Below are positions 15,585-22,386 of a stretch of DNA of 22,386 nucleotides, piece after piece. Under the pieces are notes generated by a model. It did not search any database. It had not been told where the DNA came from and saw nothing but the letters and a program-made list of their open reading frames with translations. Every line of letters starts with the position of its first letter. Within the stretch, counting starts at the first letter, position 1. The stretch comes from Caldilineaceae bacterium (GTDB lineage Bacteria > Chloroflexota > Anaerolineae > Caldilineales > Caldilineaceae). A program made the translations under genes and the position numbers. Where the stretch lies: positions 1 to 22,386 of the forward strand of contig JAPPKT010000341.1 in assembly GCA_028819675.1 (NCBI GenBank), in the 5' to 3' direction.

Positions 15585-16618
15585 TGCGTTTCGGACTGCA
15601 TTCTCAGGCGCTGAGCGGCCTGCTCGGGGGTGAGGTCGCGCTGAGGGGTCGCCAGCATCTCGTAACCGACCATGAACTTCCTGATGGTTGCCGAGCGCAA
15701 GAGAGGCGGGTAGAAGTGTGCGTGAAGTTGCCAGTGGGCGTGATCGCCTGCAGAGGACGGCTTTCCGTGCCAGCCCATCGAATAGGGGAAGCTGGTTTCG
15801 AAGAGATTGTCATAGAGTGTCAGAAGGCGTTTGAGGAGATTGGAGAGGGAGTTTCGCTCCGCTGGTGAGAGTTCGGGCAGGTGCTGGCGGTGGAGCCGAG
15901 GGAGCAGGATTGTTTCGAACGGCCAAACGGCCCAAAAGGGAACTATCGCGACCCAGTCCTCATTCTCTACAACAACTCTATCCTCTTCTGCCAACTCGGC
16001 GATCAGGTAGTCTATCAGAAGGGGAGCACCTTCGCTTTCGAAATAGGCCCTCTGTTCTCGATCCTCTTTGGCCGGCTCGGTGGGAATGCGGCGGGTCGCC
16101 CATACCTGTCCATGTGGGTGGGGATTTGAACTGCCCATCATGGCGCCTCGATTCTCGAAGAGTTGGACGTAGCCAATCTGCTCGTCCCGGCTCAGTTCTT
16201 CCACTTGTTCAGCCCACAGATTCACAACGCGGCGAATGTCGGGCAGGTCCATGCGCGCCAGTGTCAGATCGTGTCGCGGGCTGAAACAGACGACGCGGCA
16301 GATTCCCGTTTCGGCCTGAGATTGGAAGAAGCGATTTTTCTGAAGCGTCAAGTCGGGCGTATCGGCGCGCAATGCGGCAAAGTCGTTGTCGAAGACGAAG
16401 GTGTGTGTGTAGGCCGGATTGACCTGCCCGCCGGCGCGTTCGTTGCCGGGGCAGAGATAGCAGGAAGGGTCGTACTCCGGCAGGGAATGGGACGGCGCGG
16501 CTTCCGTCCGGCCTTGCCAAGGGCGTCTCATTCGATGGGGAGAGACAAGTACCCACTCGCCGGTAAGCGGATTGCGGCGCCGGTGCGGATGCTCGGTGGG
16601 GTCAAATGGGACGGTCAT
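15569..16618 (-). CDS. galT: Galactose-1-phosphate uridylyltransferase
   Basis: GalT moves UMP from UDP-glucose to galactose-1-phosphate in the Leloir pathway. The 349-residue product has the active-site HPH ([10 protein letters not shown], catalytic H169) and the zinc ligands expected from the E. coli enzyme: C53 and C56 in [13 protein letters not shown]116 in SPRHDL and H167. The N-terminus [10 protein letters not shown]...[14 protein letters not shown] is standard for the family and sets the start at ATG 16618, although an in-frame ATG at 16642 is possible; neither has a good SD. It follows the ROK kinase by 47 bp and is probably cotranscribed with it. No galactokinase or galE is in the window, so the kinase may feed a related pathway. 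Confidence 0.93.
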   Translation of the reverse strand: MTVPFDPTEHPHRRRNPLTGEWVLVSPHRMRRPWQGRTEAAPSHSLPEYDPSCYLCPGNERAGGQVNPAYTHTFVFDNDFAALRADTPDLTLQKNRFFQSQAETGICRVVCFSPRHDLTLARMDLPDIRRVVNLWAEQVEELSRDEQIGYVQLFENRGAMMGSSNPHPHGQVWATRRIPTEPAKEDREQRAYFESEGAPLLIDYLIAELAEEDRVVVENEDWVAIVPFWAVWPFETILLPRLHRQHLPELSPAERNSLSNLLKRLLTLYDNLFETSFPYSMGWHGKPSSAGDHAHWQLHAHFYPPLLRSATIRKFMVGYEMLATPQRDLTPEQAAQRLRMQSETHYLDR

Positions 16619-16665
16619 ACAGTGTGGGGCAGGAAGAGGCATCGCGGCAGAGAGGTCATGGCGGT

Positions 16666-17565
16666 TCAGGAGGCCTGAAGGGCGCGTTGGGCCAGGGCTA
16701 TGGCGCCAAGCGCGCCGGAGCGGCCACCCAGAGCCGGCGGCACGATGTAGCTGTCCAACCCCTCCAATACTGTGGGACTCTGAATGTAACCATTGAGCAG
16801 GGACTTCACTTCTCGGTGGATGAGAGGGAAGATATGTTCCTGCTCCATGACTCCGCCACCCATCACTACAAGCTGAGGAGAGAGAATCATCATAATGCTG
16901 GTGACGCCCAAGGCGAGATAGTGTGCCTCCAGCGCCCATGCTTCGTGAGCGGGTGGAAGCAGTTCGCCGGGCTGGCCCCAGCGCGCTTCCAGGGCGGGCC
17001 CGTTGGCCAAGCCTTCCCAGCAGTCACCGTGAAATGGGCATGTGCCGGCAAAGGGATCACGATCCCAGTTGTGGGGAATGGCGATATGGCCCATCTCCGG
17101 ATGGATCAGGCCGTGGATCAGTTCGCCATTCACCATGCCTCCTCCACCAATGCCGGTGCCAATTGTCAGGTACACAAATGAATCCACTTCGCGGGCGGCG
17201 CCCCAACTGTGTTCGCCCAAGGCGGCGACGTTTACGTCTGTGTCGAAGCCTATGGGTATGTCGAATGTATCCTTCAGCATCGGCGCCACCGGCGTGTTTG
17301 CCCAACCCGGTTTGGGCGTATTTGTAATGTATCCGAAAGTGGGTGAGTCGGGGTCCGGGTCAACGGGCCCGAAGGAGGCGACGCCGATGGCAGCAATCTC
17401 ATGGTGCTCCTGCTGCTGGCGAAAGAAGTCGATAACTTTGCCCAAGGTGGTTTCCGGCGACTCGGTAGGGAGGCGGATTTCGGCCCGGATATCATCGGGG
17501 CCCGTGCCGACTGCGCAGACGAACTTTGTTCCTCCTGCCTCGATTCCTCCGTATGCAGCTTTCAT
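16666..17565 (-). CDS. ROK family sugar kinase, fructokinase type
   Basis: The 299-residue product is a ROK kinase that phosphorylates a hexose with ATP in the cytoplasm. The ATP-binding loop [15 protein letters not shown] (6-20) is typical of the bacterial fructokinase subgroup. The catalytic aspartate is D110 in [11 protein letters not shown], followed by a second glycine loop [10 protein letters not shown] (134-143). The zinc motif is H160 in EMGHI with C176, H179 and C182 in [11 protein letters not shown]. Glucose or mannose kinase activity cannot be excluded. The ATG at 17565 has AAGGAG and TAAGG upstream. It lies 30 bp after the radical SAM gene and 47 bp before galT, so the three probably form one operon. 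Confidence 0.9.
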   Translation of the reverse strand: MKAAYGGIEAGGTKFVCAVGTGPDDIRAEIRLPTESPETTLGKVIDFFRQQQEHHEIAAIGVASFGPVDPDPDSPTFGYITNTPKPGWANTPVAPMLKDTFDIPIGFDTDVNVAALGEHSWGAAREVDSFVYLTIGTGIGGGGMVNGELIHGLIHPEMGHIAIPHNWDRDPFAGTCPFHGDCWEGLANGPALEARWGQPGELLPPAHEAWALEAHYLALGVTSIMMILSPQLVVMGGGVMEQEHIFPLIHREVKSLLNGYIQSPTVLEGLDSYIVPPALGGRSGALGAIALAQRALQAS

Positions 17566-17595
17566 GTGGTTGACCTTACTCCTTCAGGACCGCTG

Positions 17596-18471
17596 TCAGC
17601 AAACATTGCCTGTAACGCTCCGGGCCTGGCGCGTAAAGCCCTCTCGAGACCAGCCCGCCAAGTTTCCGATACGACGACTCAACCAATCGTACAGGGAAAG
17701 AGCAGCCTCTTGTGAGCGCCAGTCCTCCCATCCCGACCGGGCATACAGACCCGGAATCGCGGTGCGCGCTGTACGCTTGCCGCCGCCGCCGTCGCCGGCA
17801 ACATAGCTGTCCACGATTACCCGATCGCCGGATTCCAGAAGGAGCTCTCCAAAAGCCTCCACACCAGAAAAGGGAAGGCATGGGCTCACCGTCAACTGCG
17901 TAGTAATACCGTGTTCGCGAGCCTGGCGGGCGGTCTCAAGTCGCTGTTGAATCGATGGACAATGGGGCGTCAGGACACGACGCACATCTTCTCGATCCGT
18001 CTCAATGGTCAGGTTGAGCAGGCACCGCTTCCCCAGCGCTGCCATGACGTCGAAATCTCTTGCTGCGAGGGGCGCGCGGGTTTGGATCACCAGCAGGCCA
18101 GGTGGATATTTTTGAAACACTGAGAGACATTGGCGGGTCAATCGATATGTCCGTTCCGCGCCCTGATAGGGATCCGTTGACGACGACATAAAGATCGCTG
18201 CCCGCTCAAGGGCATCACGACGATGAAGGGTTGCCAGCTCCGTTTCAAGTCGTTCGGCGATTCCTACTCTGGGATAGACGTAGCTTCCCCACTCCATGCC
18301 GCCGTTGTAAAAGCGGTGAACGTTGGACTGGCTTACGTAGCAGTAGCTGCATCCGAATCGGCACCCGATGTATGGTTGGAGCGTATGGCTGAATCCCTTC
18401 AAGAATCCACCGGTCCTGGTCAGGGCGCCCTTTGCAGGACGTTCTTGCAGCAGTGTTTCCGGCTTTGTCAT
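17596..18471 (-). CDS. Radical SAM protein, spore photoproduct lyase-like (COG1533 type)
   Basis: The 291-residue product binds a [4Fe-4S] cluster through C37, C41 and C44 in GCRFGCSYCYV, the CxxxCxxC radical SAM motif. The context HTLQPYIGC before it and FMSSSTDPYQGAE, LVIQTRAPLAARDFDVMAAL and LLNLTIETDREDVRRVLTPHCPSIQQRL after it are typical of the SplB-like group. Most bacteria with such proteins do not sporulate and the reaction is unknown; DNA lesion repair is one idea. The C-terminus has a glycine run (AGDGGGGKRT) and a Trp-rich tail. The ATG at 18471 lies 27 nt or so after the predicted transcription start. It heads a minus-strand operon with a sugar kinase and galT, with which it has no obvious functional link. 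Confidence 0.87.
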   Translation of the reverse strand: MTKPETLLQERPAKGALTRTGGFLKGFSHTLQPYIGCRFGCSYCYVSQSNVHRFYNGGMEWGSYVYPRVGIAERLETELATLHRRDALERAAIFMSSSTDPYQGAERTYRLTRQCLSVFQKYPPGLLVIQTRAPLAARDFDVMAALGKRCLLNLTIETDREDVRRVLTPHCPSIQQRLETARQAREHGITTQLTVSPCLPFSGVEAFGELLLESGDRVIVDSYVAGDGGGGKRTARTAIPGLYARSGWEDWRSQEAALSLYDWLSRRIGNLAGWSREGFTRQARSVTGNVC

Positions 18472-18504
18472 AGAGGTAGTTTGGGCGGCTTCTATAGTTC
18501 ACCA

Positions 18505-18513
18505 AGTATACCA
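18505..18513 (-). promoter_or_regulatory. Extended -10 promoter of the radical SAM-kinase-galT operon
   Basis: On the minus strand TGG precedes TATACT (18505-18510). Transcription would start near 18498, giving a leader of about 27 nt without a clear SD. It lies back to back with the Nudix promoter; the two -10 boxes are 21 bp apart, so the two polymerases would compete for overlapping DNA. Confidence 0.5.
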
Positions 18514-18528
18514 CTTCCACAGACCAGG

Positions 18529-18537
18529 TGCTATACT
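18529..18537 (+). promoter_or_regulatory. Extended -10 promoter of the Nudix gene, leaderless layout
   Basis: TGC precedes TATACT (18532-18537), seven bases before the ATG at 18545. Transcription would start at or within two bases of the ATG. The local string GTGCTATA(A/C)TTG is shared with the promoter at 5606-5614. Confidence 0.6.
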
Positions 18538-18544
18538 TGTCAGA

Positions 18545-19123
18545 ATGACCAGGACGTTTCGATACTGCCCCTATTGTGCCAGTCCGGTGGTGGAAGAGGT
18601 GCGATTCAACGCCTTGCGGCCGGTCTGCTCGGCTTGTGAATTCGTACAATTCCTCGATCCCAAGGTGGCAGTCATTGCTCTCGTACAACATGGCGAAAAG
18701 GTCCTGTTAATTCAACGGGCGGTGGACCCAGGGAAGGGGGCTTGGTCCTTACCCGGCGGATATATGGATGCTGGGGAGATGCCCCACGAGGCGCTGCAGC
18801 GGGAGCTGCACGAAGAGGTCGGTTTGCGAACAAGCATCGGCGACCTGATCGATATCTTCCCGATGGTCAATGGCGAAGGCGATCGCATAGGAATTGTGCT
18901 GGCGTTTCAGGGGGAACCAGCCGGTTCGCCGGAGATACCGTTTGTCGCAGACGACGCGCAGGACGCAGGGTGGTTTTGTGCGGAAGAGATCCCTAAAGAG
19001 CTGGCCTTTGAATCGACTGAAACGCTGCTTAAGAACTGGAAGGCAACGAGTGAATTGACTCCTGTCGAGTGTTGCCAAGAGAACGAAGCACGCGCCCGTG
19101 AACGGCCGGACCGAGCCAGCTGA
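18545..19123 (+). CDS. Nudix hydrolase with N-terminal zinc ribbon
   Basis: The 192-residue product begins with a four-cysteine zinc ribbon (C8, C11, C28, C31) and continues into a Nudix fold. The Nudix box is complete at residues 72-94: G, then E78, then REL and EE before G93 (GYMDAGE...REL-EEVGL), supplying the Mg-binding glutamates that cleave nucleoside-diphosphate-linked substrates. The zinc-ribbon plus Nudix arrangement recalls NudC-type NADH pyrophosphatases and ADP-ribose hydrolases, but the NudC SQPWPFP signature is not seen. The start at ATG 18545 keeps the ribbon intact and fits a leaderless promoter; no SD is present. The stop overlaps the epimerase start as TGATG, predicting translational coupling. 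Confidence 0.9.
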   Translation: MTRTFRYCPYCASPVVEEVRFNALRPVCSACEFVQFLDPKVAVIALVQHGEKVLLIQRAVDPGKGAWSLPGGYMDAGEMPHEALQRELHEEVGLRTSIGDLIDIFPMVNGEGDRIGIVLAFQGEPAGSPEIPFVADDAQDAGWFCAEEIPKELAFESTETLLKNWKATSELTPVECCQENEARARERPDRAS

Positions 19124-20271
19124 TGAATCGATCCCATCGCGCAGAGAGCGCCAGTCCCAAGTCCTCCCCGCCATTTGGGGCAGATGGCATATCAGGATAT
19201 AAGGAGGCTGAAGACCGGAGAACGGTAGGTACTTGTCTTGTGACCGGCGGCGCCGGCTTCCTTGGCATCAATCTTGTCCGCTACCTGCGTGAGAGGGGAA
19301 TCCAGGTAGTTTCGCTCGACGTTGCCCCTTTCGACTATCCTGAGAGGGACTCCGTGAAGGTCCTGGATGGGGACATTCGCGACATCGAGGTCGTGCGCGC
19401 GGCGATGGAAGGTGTGGACCTGGTGGTTCACGCAGCGGCTGCTCTGCCTTTGTACAGCGCTGAGGAGATCTTTTCGACGGATGTTGACGGCATACGCAAC
19501 GTGCTGGAGGCGGCATACGATTCGGGAATATACAGGTTAATTCACATTTCGTCCACGGCTGTCTACGGTATTCCGGACCACCATCCGCTGAAGGAAGACG
19601 ACCGGCTGCACGGGGTCGGCCCTTACGGCGAAGCCAAGATCGAGGCCGAGGAGATTTGCCAGGAGTTCAGGGAGAGGGGGATGTGTGTACCCATCATCCG
19701 ACCCAAATCTTTTGTCGGCCCTGAGCGGCTAGGGGTCTTCGCCCTGTTCTATGATTGGGCAAAGGACGGCAAGAACTTTCCGATGCTGGGAAGTGGGAAG
19801 AACCGGTACCAGTTGCTGGACGTAGAGGACCTGTGCTCTGCTATTTTTCTGGCGGCCACTTTGCCAAGCTCACGAGTCAACGATACGTTTAACATCGGTG
19901 CGACTGAGTTTGCAACGATGAAGGAAGACTATCAGGCCGTCCTCGATTTCGCCGGTCACGGCAAGCGCATCATCCCGCTGCCGGCCGCGCCAGCCATCTG
20001 GACCTTGCGATTGCTGGAAAAACTGGGGATTTCGCCGCTCTACAAGTGGGTATACGAGACAGCAGCGACCGACTCTTTCGTGGACGTAGCAAAGGCCCAG
20101 CGGATTCTTGGATGGAATCCAAAGTACAGCAACCAGGAAGCGCTTGTGCGGAACTATGCCTGGTACATCGAAAACCTGGCCGACTTCGAGGGCAGCAGCG
20201 GCGTCTCCCACCGTGTGCCGTGGAGCCAAGGGGTATTGAAGCTTGCTAAAGTATTCTTTTCACTTCCCTGA
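19123..20271 (+). CDS. NAD-dependent epimerase/dehydratase (extended SDR)
   Basis: The 382-residue product is an extended short-chain dehydrogenase. The NAD-binding motif TGGAGFLG is at 41-48, GDIRD near 83-87, HISSTAVYG supplies the catalytic Ser/Thr (143-145), and the active-site pair is Y168 and K172 in PYGEAK. RPKSFVGPERLG and the C-terminal LGWNPKYSNQEALVRNYAWY are usual for nucleotide-sugar epimerases and the related sterol/3beta-HSD group; the substrate is not determined. The ATG at 19123 overlaps the Nudix stop. It gives an unusual 36-residue polar N-terminal extension before the Rossmann strand. The SD-like AAGGAGG at 19201-19207 has no usable start after it, so I kept 19123. Confidence 0.88.
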   Translation: MNRSHRAESASPKSSPPFGADGISGYKEAEDRRTVGTCLVTGGAGFLGINLVRYLRERGIQVVSLDVAPFDYPERDSVKVLDGDIRDIEVVRAAMEGVDLVVHAAAALPLYSAEEIFSTDVDGIRNVLEAAYDSGIYRLIHISSTAVYGIPDHHPLKEDDRLHGVGPYGEAKIEAEEICQEFRERGMCVPIIRPKSFVGPERLGVFALFYDWAKDGKNFPMLGSGKNRYQLLDVEDLCSAIFLAATLPSSRVNDTFNIGATEFATMKEDYQAVLDFAGHGKRIIPLPAAPAIWTLRLLEKLGISPLYKWVYETAATDSFVDVAKAQRILGWNPKYSNQEALVRNYAWYIENLADFEGSSGVSHRVPWSQGVLKLAKVFFSLP

Positions 20272-20310
20272 GCGGGACAGATATCAGTTCTGGACTACCT
20301 GCACATTCTC

Positions 20311-20775
20311 TTACGCGTTCTCCTCGTCGCTCTCGTCACTGTCAGATTCCACGGGAATGTCTTGAGATGGGGGAGATTGCGTTTGTTTCTCTTCGAAGCT
20401 ATCTGCGAACTTCCCGACTTCACTGGCGGCAGACCTGAGTCCGACGGTCAGTCCTTCCTTCAGTTCAGCGGCGAGTTCGCTTTCGCGAACTCGGTTTGCC
20501 ACTCTGGTGGCCTGTTCCTGAAGATCCTGGCCCTGCTCGCTGCGACCGAATCGCTCAAGGGCCTCTTCGAGGCTACCCAGCAGTGACCCAAGCCCGCGGC
20601 GCAGGTCGTTCTCCAGTTGGCGCCGCTCGTCACTGCTCCAGACGTTGCGTGCAGCGCGCGCCATGGCTTCGACCAGCTGTTGAATCTCTACTGCCAAGTC
20701 GTCGCTCTTACTGAAGCTCGCGGCCTCTTCTTCGGCGTTCTGATCCTCGTTTTCAGCCCGGCGTTCTTCTTCCAT
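20311..20775 (-). CDS. Small acidic helical protein, function unknown
   Basis: The 154-residue product is predicted mostly alpha-helical and soluble. An acidic start (EEERRAENEDQNAEEE) leads to amphipathic helices (about 24-78 and 80-127) with regular hydrophobic spacing, for example LAVEIQQLVEAMARAARNVW and LGSLLGSLEEALERFG, then a disordered acidic tail (SDSDESDEENA). There are no cysteines and no TM segment. ATG 20775 is set by a strong AGGAGG SD; an open frame extends upstream into the amidase gene but lacks such support. It follows the amidase-signature gene by 29 bp and is probably cotranscribed with it. I do not recognise the family; a protein-binding or membrane-surface role is only a guess. 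Confidence 0.75.
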   Translation of the reverse strand: MEEERRAENEDQNAEEEAASFSKSDDLAVEIQQLVEAMARAARNVWSSDERRQLENDLRRGLGSLLGSLEEALERFGRSEQGQDLQEQATRVANRVRESELAAELKEGLTVGLRSAASEVGKFADSFEEKQTQSPPSQDIPVESDSDESDEENA

Positions 20776-20804
20776 CTGTGCCTCCTCAGTTTTGATGCCT
20801 GTGC

Positions 20805-22130
20805 TTACTCTACGCCGGACCGGCGCTGTGGTTTCGCGCGGCCGTTGGGCGCGTCTTGCCAGTCCTGAAATTCCTCTTCCAGGACCGCAGCCAGCGCCAA
20901 CACGATGTCCTCTCGCCACGGATGGGAAACTATCTGCACAGCGACAGGGAGGCCCTGGTCATCTGCGGCAACCGGGACTACGGCGGCGGGATAGCCTGTC
21001 AAGTTGAAAGGGACGGTGTAGTCGAAACGCTGGTTGTCGCGGGTTCCGATGGCAGGTGCGGTGTGGTGAACAGCGGGACAGATTATGGCATCGTAGTAGC
21101 GGATAAACTGGAGCAGATTTGTGCGAAACTGGTCCCAGGCGTGAAGGAGCTCAACGACATCCTGACCCCGGGTCCCGGCCATGTGTCGCCAGCCGCGATC
21201 GAGATCGCGGGCGCCTCCGACCAGGTCGAGAGGTTGATTTTCCACGACCTGGACACCGGCGCGAGCCAGCGCTTGCCCAGAGGCGCCAACGGCATTTGCC
21301 ACCGCGGATGTCACCAGAGAAGCGGGGTCGTAGGGAAAGGAGGCGATGGCCAGGTCGCGCAAGGGGAGCTGGCCTGGGTCGTAAATGGGTTTGGCGACGA
21401 CGCCGGCATCGCGATAGTCGGGGCCGGAAATCGTCCTCAGGGCGAGCAGGAGGTCCTCAGTGCGGCGGGCCGCGGGGCCGATTTGCGTGCGCTGGTCGGT
21501 GAGCCCTCCCGGCTGATTGTAGACGCCTGAGTTGGGGACGCGGCCCTGCGTGGGCTTGAGGGCGGTGATGCCGCAGAAGGCGGCGGGGATGCGAAGTCCG
21601 CCGCCGGTATCGCTGCCAAGACCCAAGGGAGATGCACCGGCCGCTATCAAAGCTGCTTCGCCACCGCTGCTTCCGCCTGGGGAGCGGCTGGCGTTGTGCG
21701 GGTTATATGTTTGACCGACAATGGCGTTCTCGGTATCGGCGCCGCTACCCGATGGCGGGCAGTTGGTTTTGGCGAGAAGAATCGCCCCGGCCTGCTTCAT
21801 CCTGGCGACGACGGTCGCGTCTGTACGGGCGACGAGCCTCTTGCGAATGCGGGTATCCAACCGGCTCTGCAGATTGGAAGTTTCAAACGTGTCCTTGACT
21901 GTGAAGGGCAGGCCGTGCAGAGGGCCAAGCTGTTCGCCCTGCGCCTGCCGTTCGTCGGCCCGTCTGGCCTGCTCCAGGGCGTCCTCTGCAGTCACAGTTA
22001 CGGCGTTCAGCCGGGCGTTGACCGACTCAAGCTGCGCTTGAAATGCGGCAACAACGTCCTGTGCAGAGAGGTCGCGCGCGTGGATGGCACGAATGAGTTG
22101 GGTGGCGGTAGAGAAACAGATTTCCTCCAT
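20805..22130 (-). CDS. Amidase-signature family protein lacking the serine nucleophile
   Basis: The 441-residue product is a member of the amidase signature family (GatA, FAAH and bacterial amidases), normally using a Ser-cisSer-Lys triad to hydrolyse amides. The lysine is K79 in GLPFTVKDTFE, and the cis-serine is in PGGSSGGEAAL (S154/S155). The nucleophile block, normally GSDTGGS-(I/L)-R-P, reads GSDTGGGLRIPA here: residue 178 is Gly (codon GGA, 21597-21599). The rest of the family core, including CGITALKPTQGRVP and the C-terminal NLTGYPAAVVPV, is intact, and no frameshift is visible. It may be inactive, binding-only, or a reading error. ATG 22130 gives the normal family N-terminus; upstream in-frame starts add unaligned residues. 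A leaderless-compatible promoter precedes it. Confidence 0.88.
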   Translation of the reverse strand: MEEICFSTATQLIRAIHARDLSAQDVVAAFQAQLESVNARLNAVTVTAEDALEQARRADERQAQGEQLGPLHGLPFTVKDTFETSNLQSRLDTRIRKRLVARTDATVVARMKQAGAILLAKTNCPPSGSGADTENAIVGQTYNPHNASRSPGGSSGGEAALIAAGASPLGLGSDTGGGLRIPAAFCGITALKPTQGRVPNSGVYNQPGGLTDQRTQIGPAARRTEDLLLALRTISGPDYRDAGVVAKPIYDPGQLPLRDLAIASFPYDPASLVTSAVANAVGASGQALARAGVQVVENQPLDLVGGARDLDRGWRHMAGTRGQDVVELLHAWDQFRTNLLQFIRYYDAIICPAVHHTAPAIGTRDNQRFDYTVPFNLTGYPAAVVPVAADDQGLPVAVQIVSHPWREDIVLALAAVLEEEFQDWQDAPNGRAKPQRRSGVE

Positions 22131-22137
22131 TTCCACT

Positions 22138-22166
22138 ATCCTACCGCAGGAGAGTTTCTGCATCAA
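22138..22166 (-). promoter_or_regulatory. Promoter of the amidase-signature gene, leaderless layout
   Basis: On the minus strand TTGATG (22161-22166) and TAGGAT (22138-22143) are 17 nt apart, each matching the sigma70 consensus at 4 of 6 positions. TAGGAT ends seven bases before the ATG at 22130. An AGGA within the same stretch could alternatively serve as a weak SD from a farther promoter. Confidence 0.45.
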
Positions 22167-22344
22167 CAGGAAGGGAACGCGCGGGTGCATCCCAGATTTG
22201 GGGTGGGAACAGTTTGACGGTGAATCAGTGCCAGCGGTGGCTGGAGTTGTATACCGTCTTTTGTCGAGACGCAGTGCAGGCGCCAGGCCTGGCCGTACGG
22301 TGGAGTCCGTCAGTTGGGGAGGATGCGAGGACAGGCACAAAGGC

Positions 22345-22377
22345 GAGGAGAGAGTGGAGAGGAGTGAGGAGAGAGTG
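22345..22377. repeat. Purine-rich direct repeat
   Basis: GAGGAGAGAGTG occurs at 22345-22356 and again at 22366-22377, a 21-bp period within an all-but-pure purine tract upstream of the amidase gene. No gene is seen between 22131 and the window end. Confidence 0.5.
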
Positions 22378-22386
22378 ACGCGGTCT

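Noticed and set aside
16619..16939. N-terminal extension of galT by about 107 residues
   Set aside because: It would overlap the sugar kinase gene in another frame and has no GalT homology; the family N-terminus starts at 16618.
20776..20919. N-terminal extension of the small acidic protein
   Set aside because: It overlaps the amidase 3' end, while AGGAGG directly supports ATG 20775.
20856..21530. A 224-codon plus-strand open frame
   Set aside because: Antisense to the amidase-signature gene, no motifs.
1..22386. CRISPR arrays, tRNAs, insertion sequences, phage or toxin-antitoxin genes
   Set aside because: No spaced repeats, cloverleaf-like segments, transposase motifs or small paired toxin genes were recognised by reading both strands; a covariance-model scan was not possible.

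Overview
The window looks like ordinary chromosomal DNA from a moderately GC-rich bacterium, most plausibly a member of the Chloroflexota (Caldilinea/Anaerolinea-like). That placement is an inference from gene style: a LytR-CpsA-Psr protein with a C-terminal LytR_C domain, a membrane-anchored PP2C-like/propeller protein, a YchF-like ATPase divergent from the standard form, a lipoprotein signal peptide, and weak or absent Shine-Dalgarno (SD) sequences at several starts. I see no rRNA, tRNA, CRISPR array, insertion sequence, integrase or phage gene.

Layout by strand block. (1) 1-2563, minus, transcribed right to left: YchF-like P-loop protein, a two-S1-domain RNA-binding protein with its own promoter and a strong terminator, then the N-terminal half of a short-chain dehydrogenase cut by the window edge. 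(2) 2564-3113: about 550 bp without a credible gene, holding an inverted repeat and a promoter. (3) 3114-8060, plus: degenerate PP2C/transmembrane/propeller protein, intrinsic terminator, LytR-CpsA-Psr protein from a probably leaderless promoter, HAD phosphatase. (4) 7996-11162, minus: GNAT acetyltransferase, MATE exporter, YigZ/IMPACT protein; YigZ overlaps the HAD gene tail to tail by 65 bp. (5) 11163-11709: noncoding, with two short hairpins. (6) 11710-15584, plus: an internally duplicated lipoprotein, then the alpha and beta subunits of a class I (iron-sulfur) fumarase/tartrate dehydratase, coupled by a TGATG overlap. (7) 15569-18471, minus: radical SAM protein of the spore-photoproduct-lyase type, ROK sugar kinase, GalT; the kinase-GalT pair implies hexose phosphorylation and galactose-1-phosphate metabolism. 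(8) 18545-20271, plus: zinc-ribbon Nudix hydrolase and NAD-dependent epimerase, coupled by TGATG and divergent from block 7 across a 73-bp back-to-back promoter region. (9) 20311-22130, minus: amidase-signature protein and a small acidic helical protein.

No obviously new multi-gene system stands out. The items most worth a second look are: the amidase-signature protein whose nucleophilic serine position is glycine; the 791-residue lipoprotein made of two tandem copies of a roughly 355-residue unit with a nearly invariant calcium-loop core; the 784-residue protein joining a probably inactive PP2C-like domain to a propeller across the membrane; and a recurring promoter layout (TGN + TATAMT, or TAGGAT) lying only 7-9 nt before an ATG, which predicts leaderless mRNAs.
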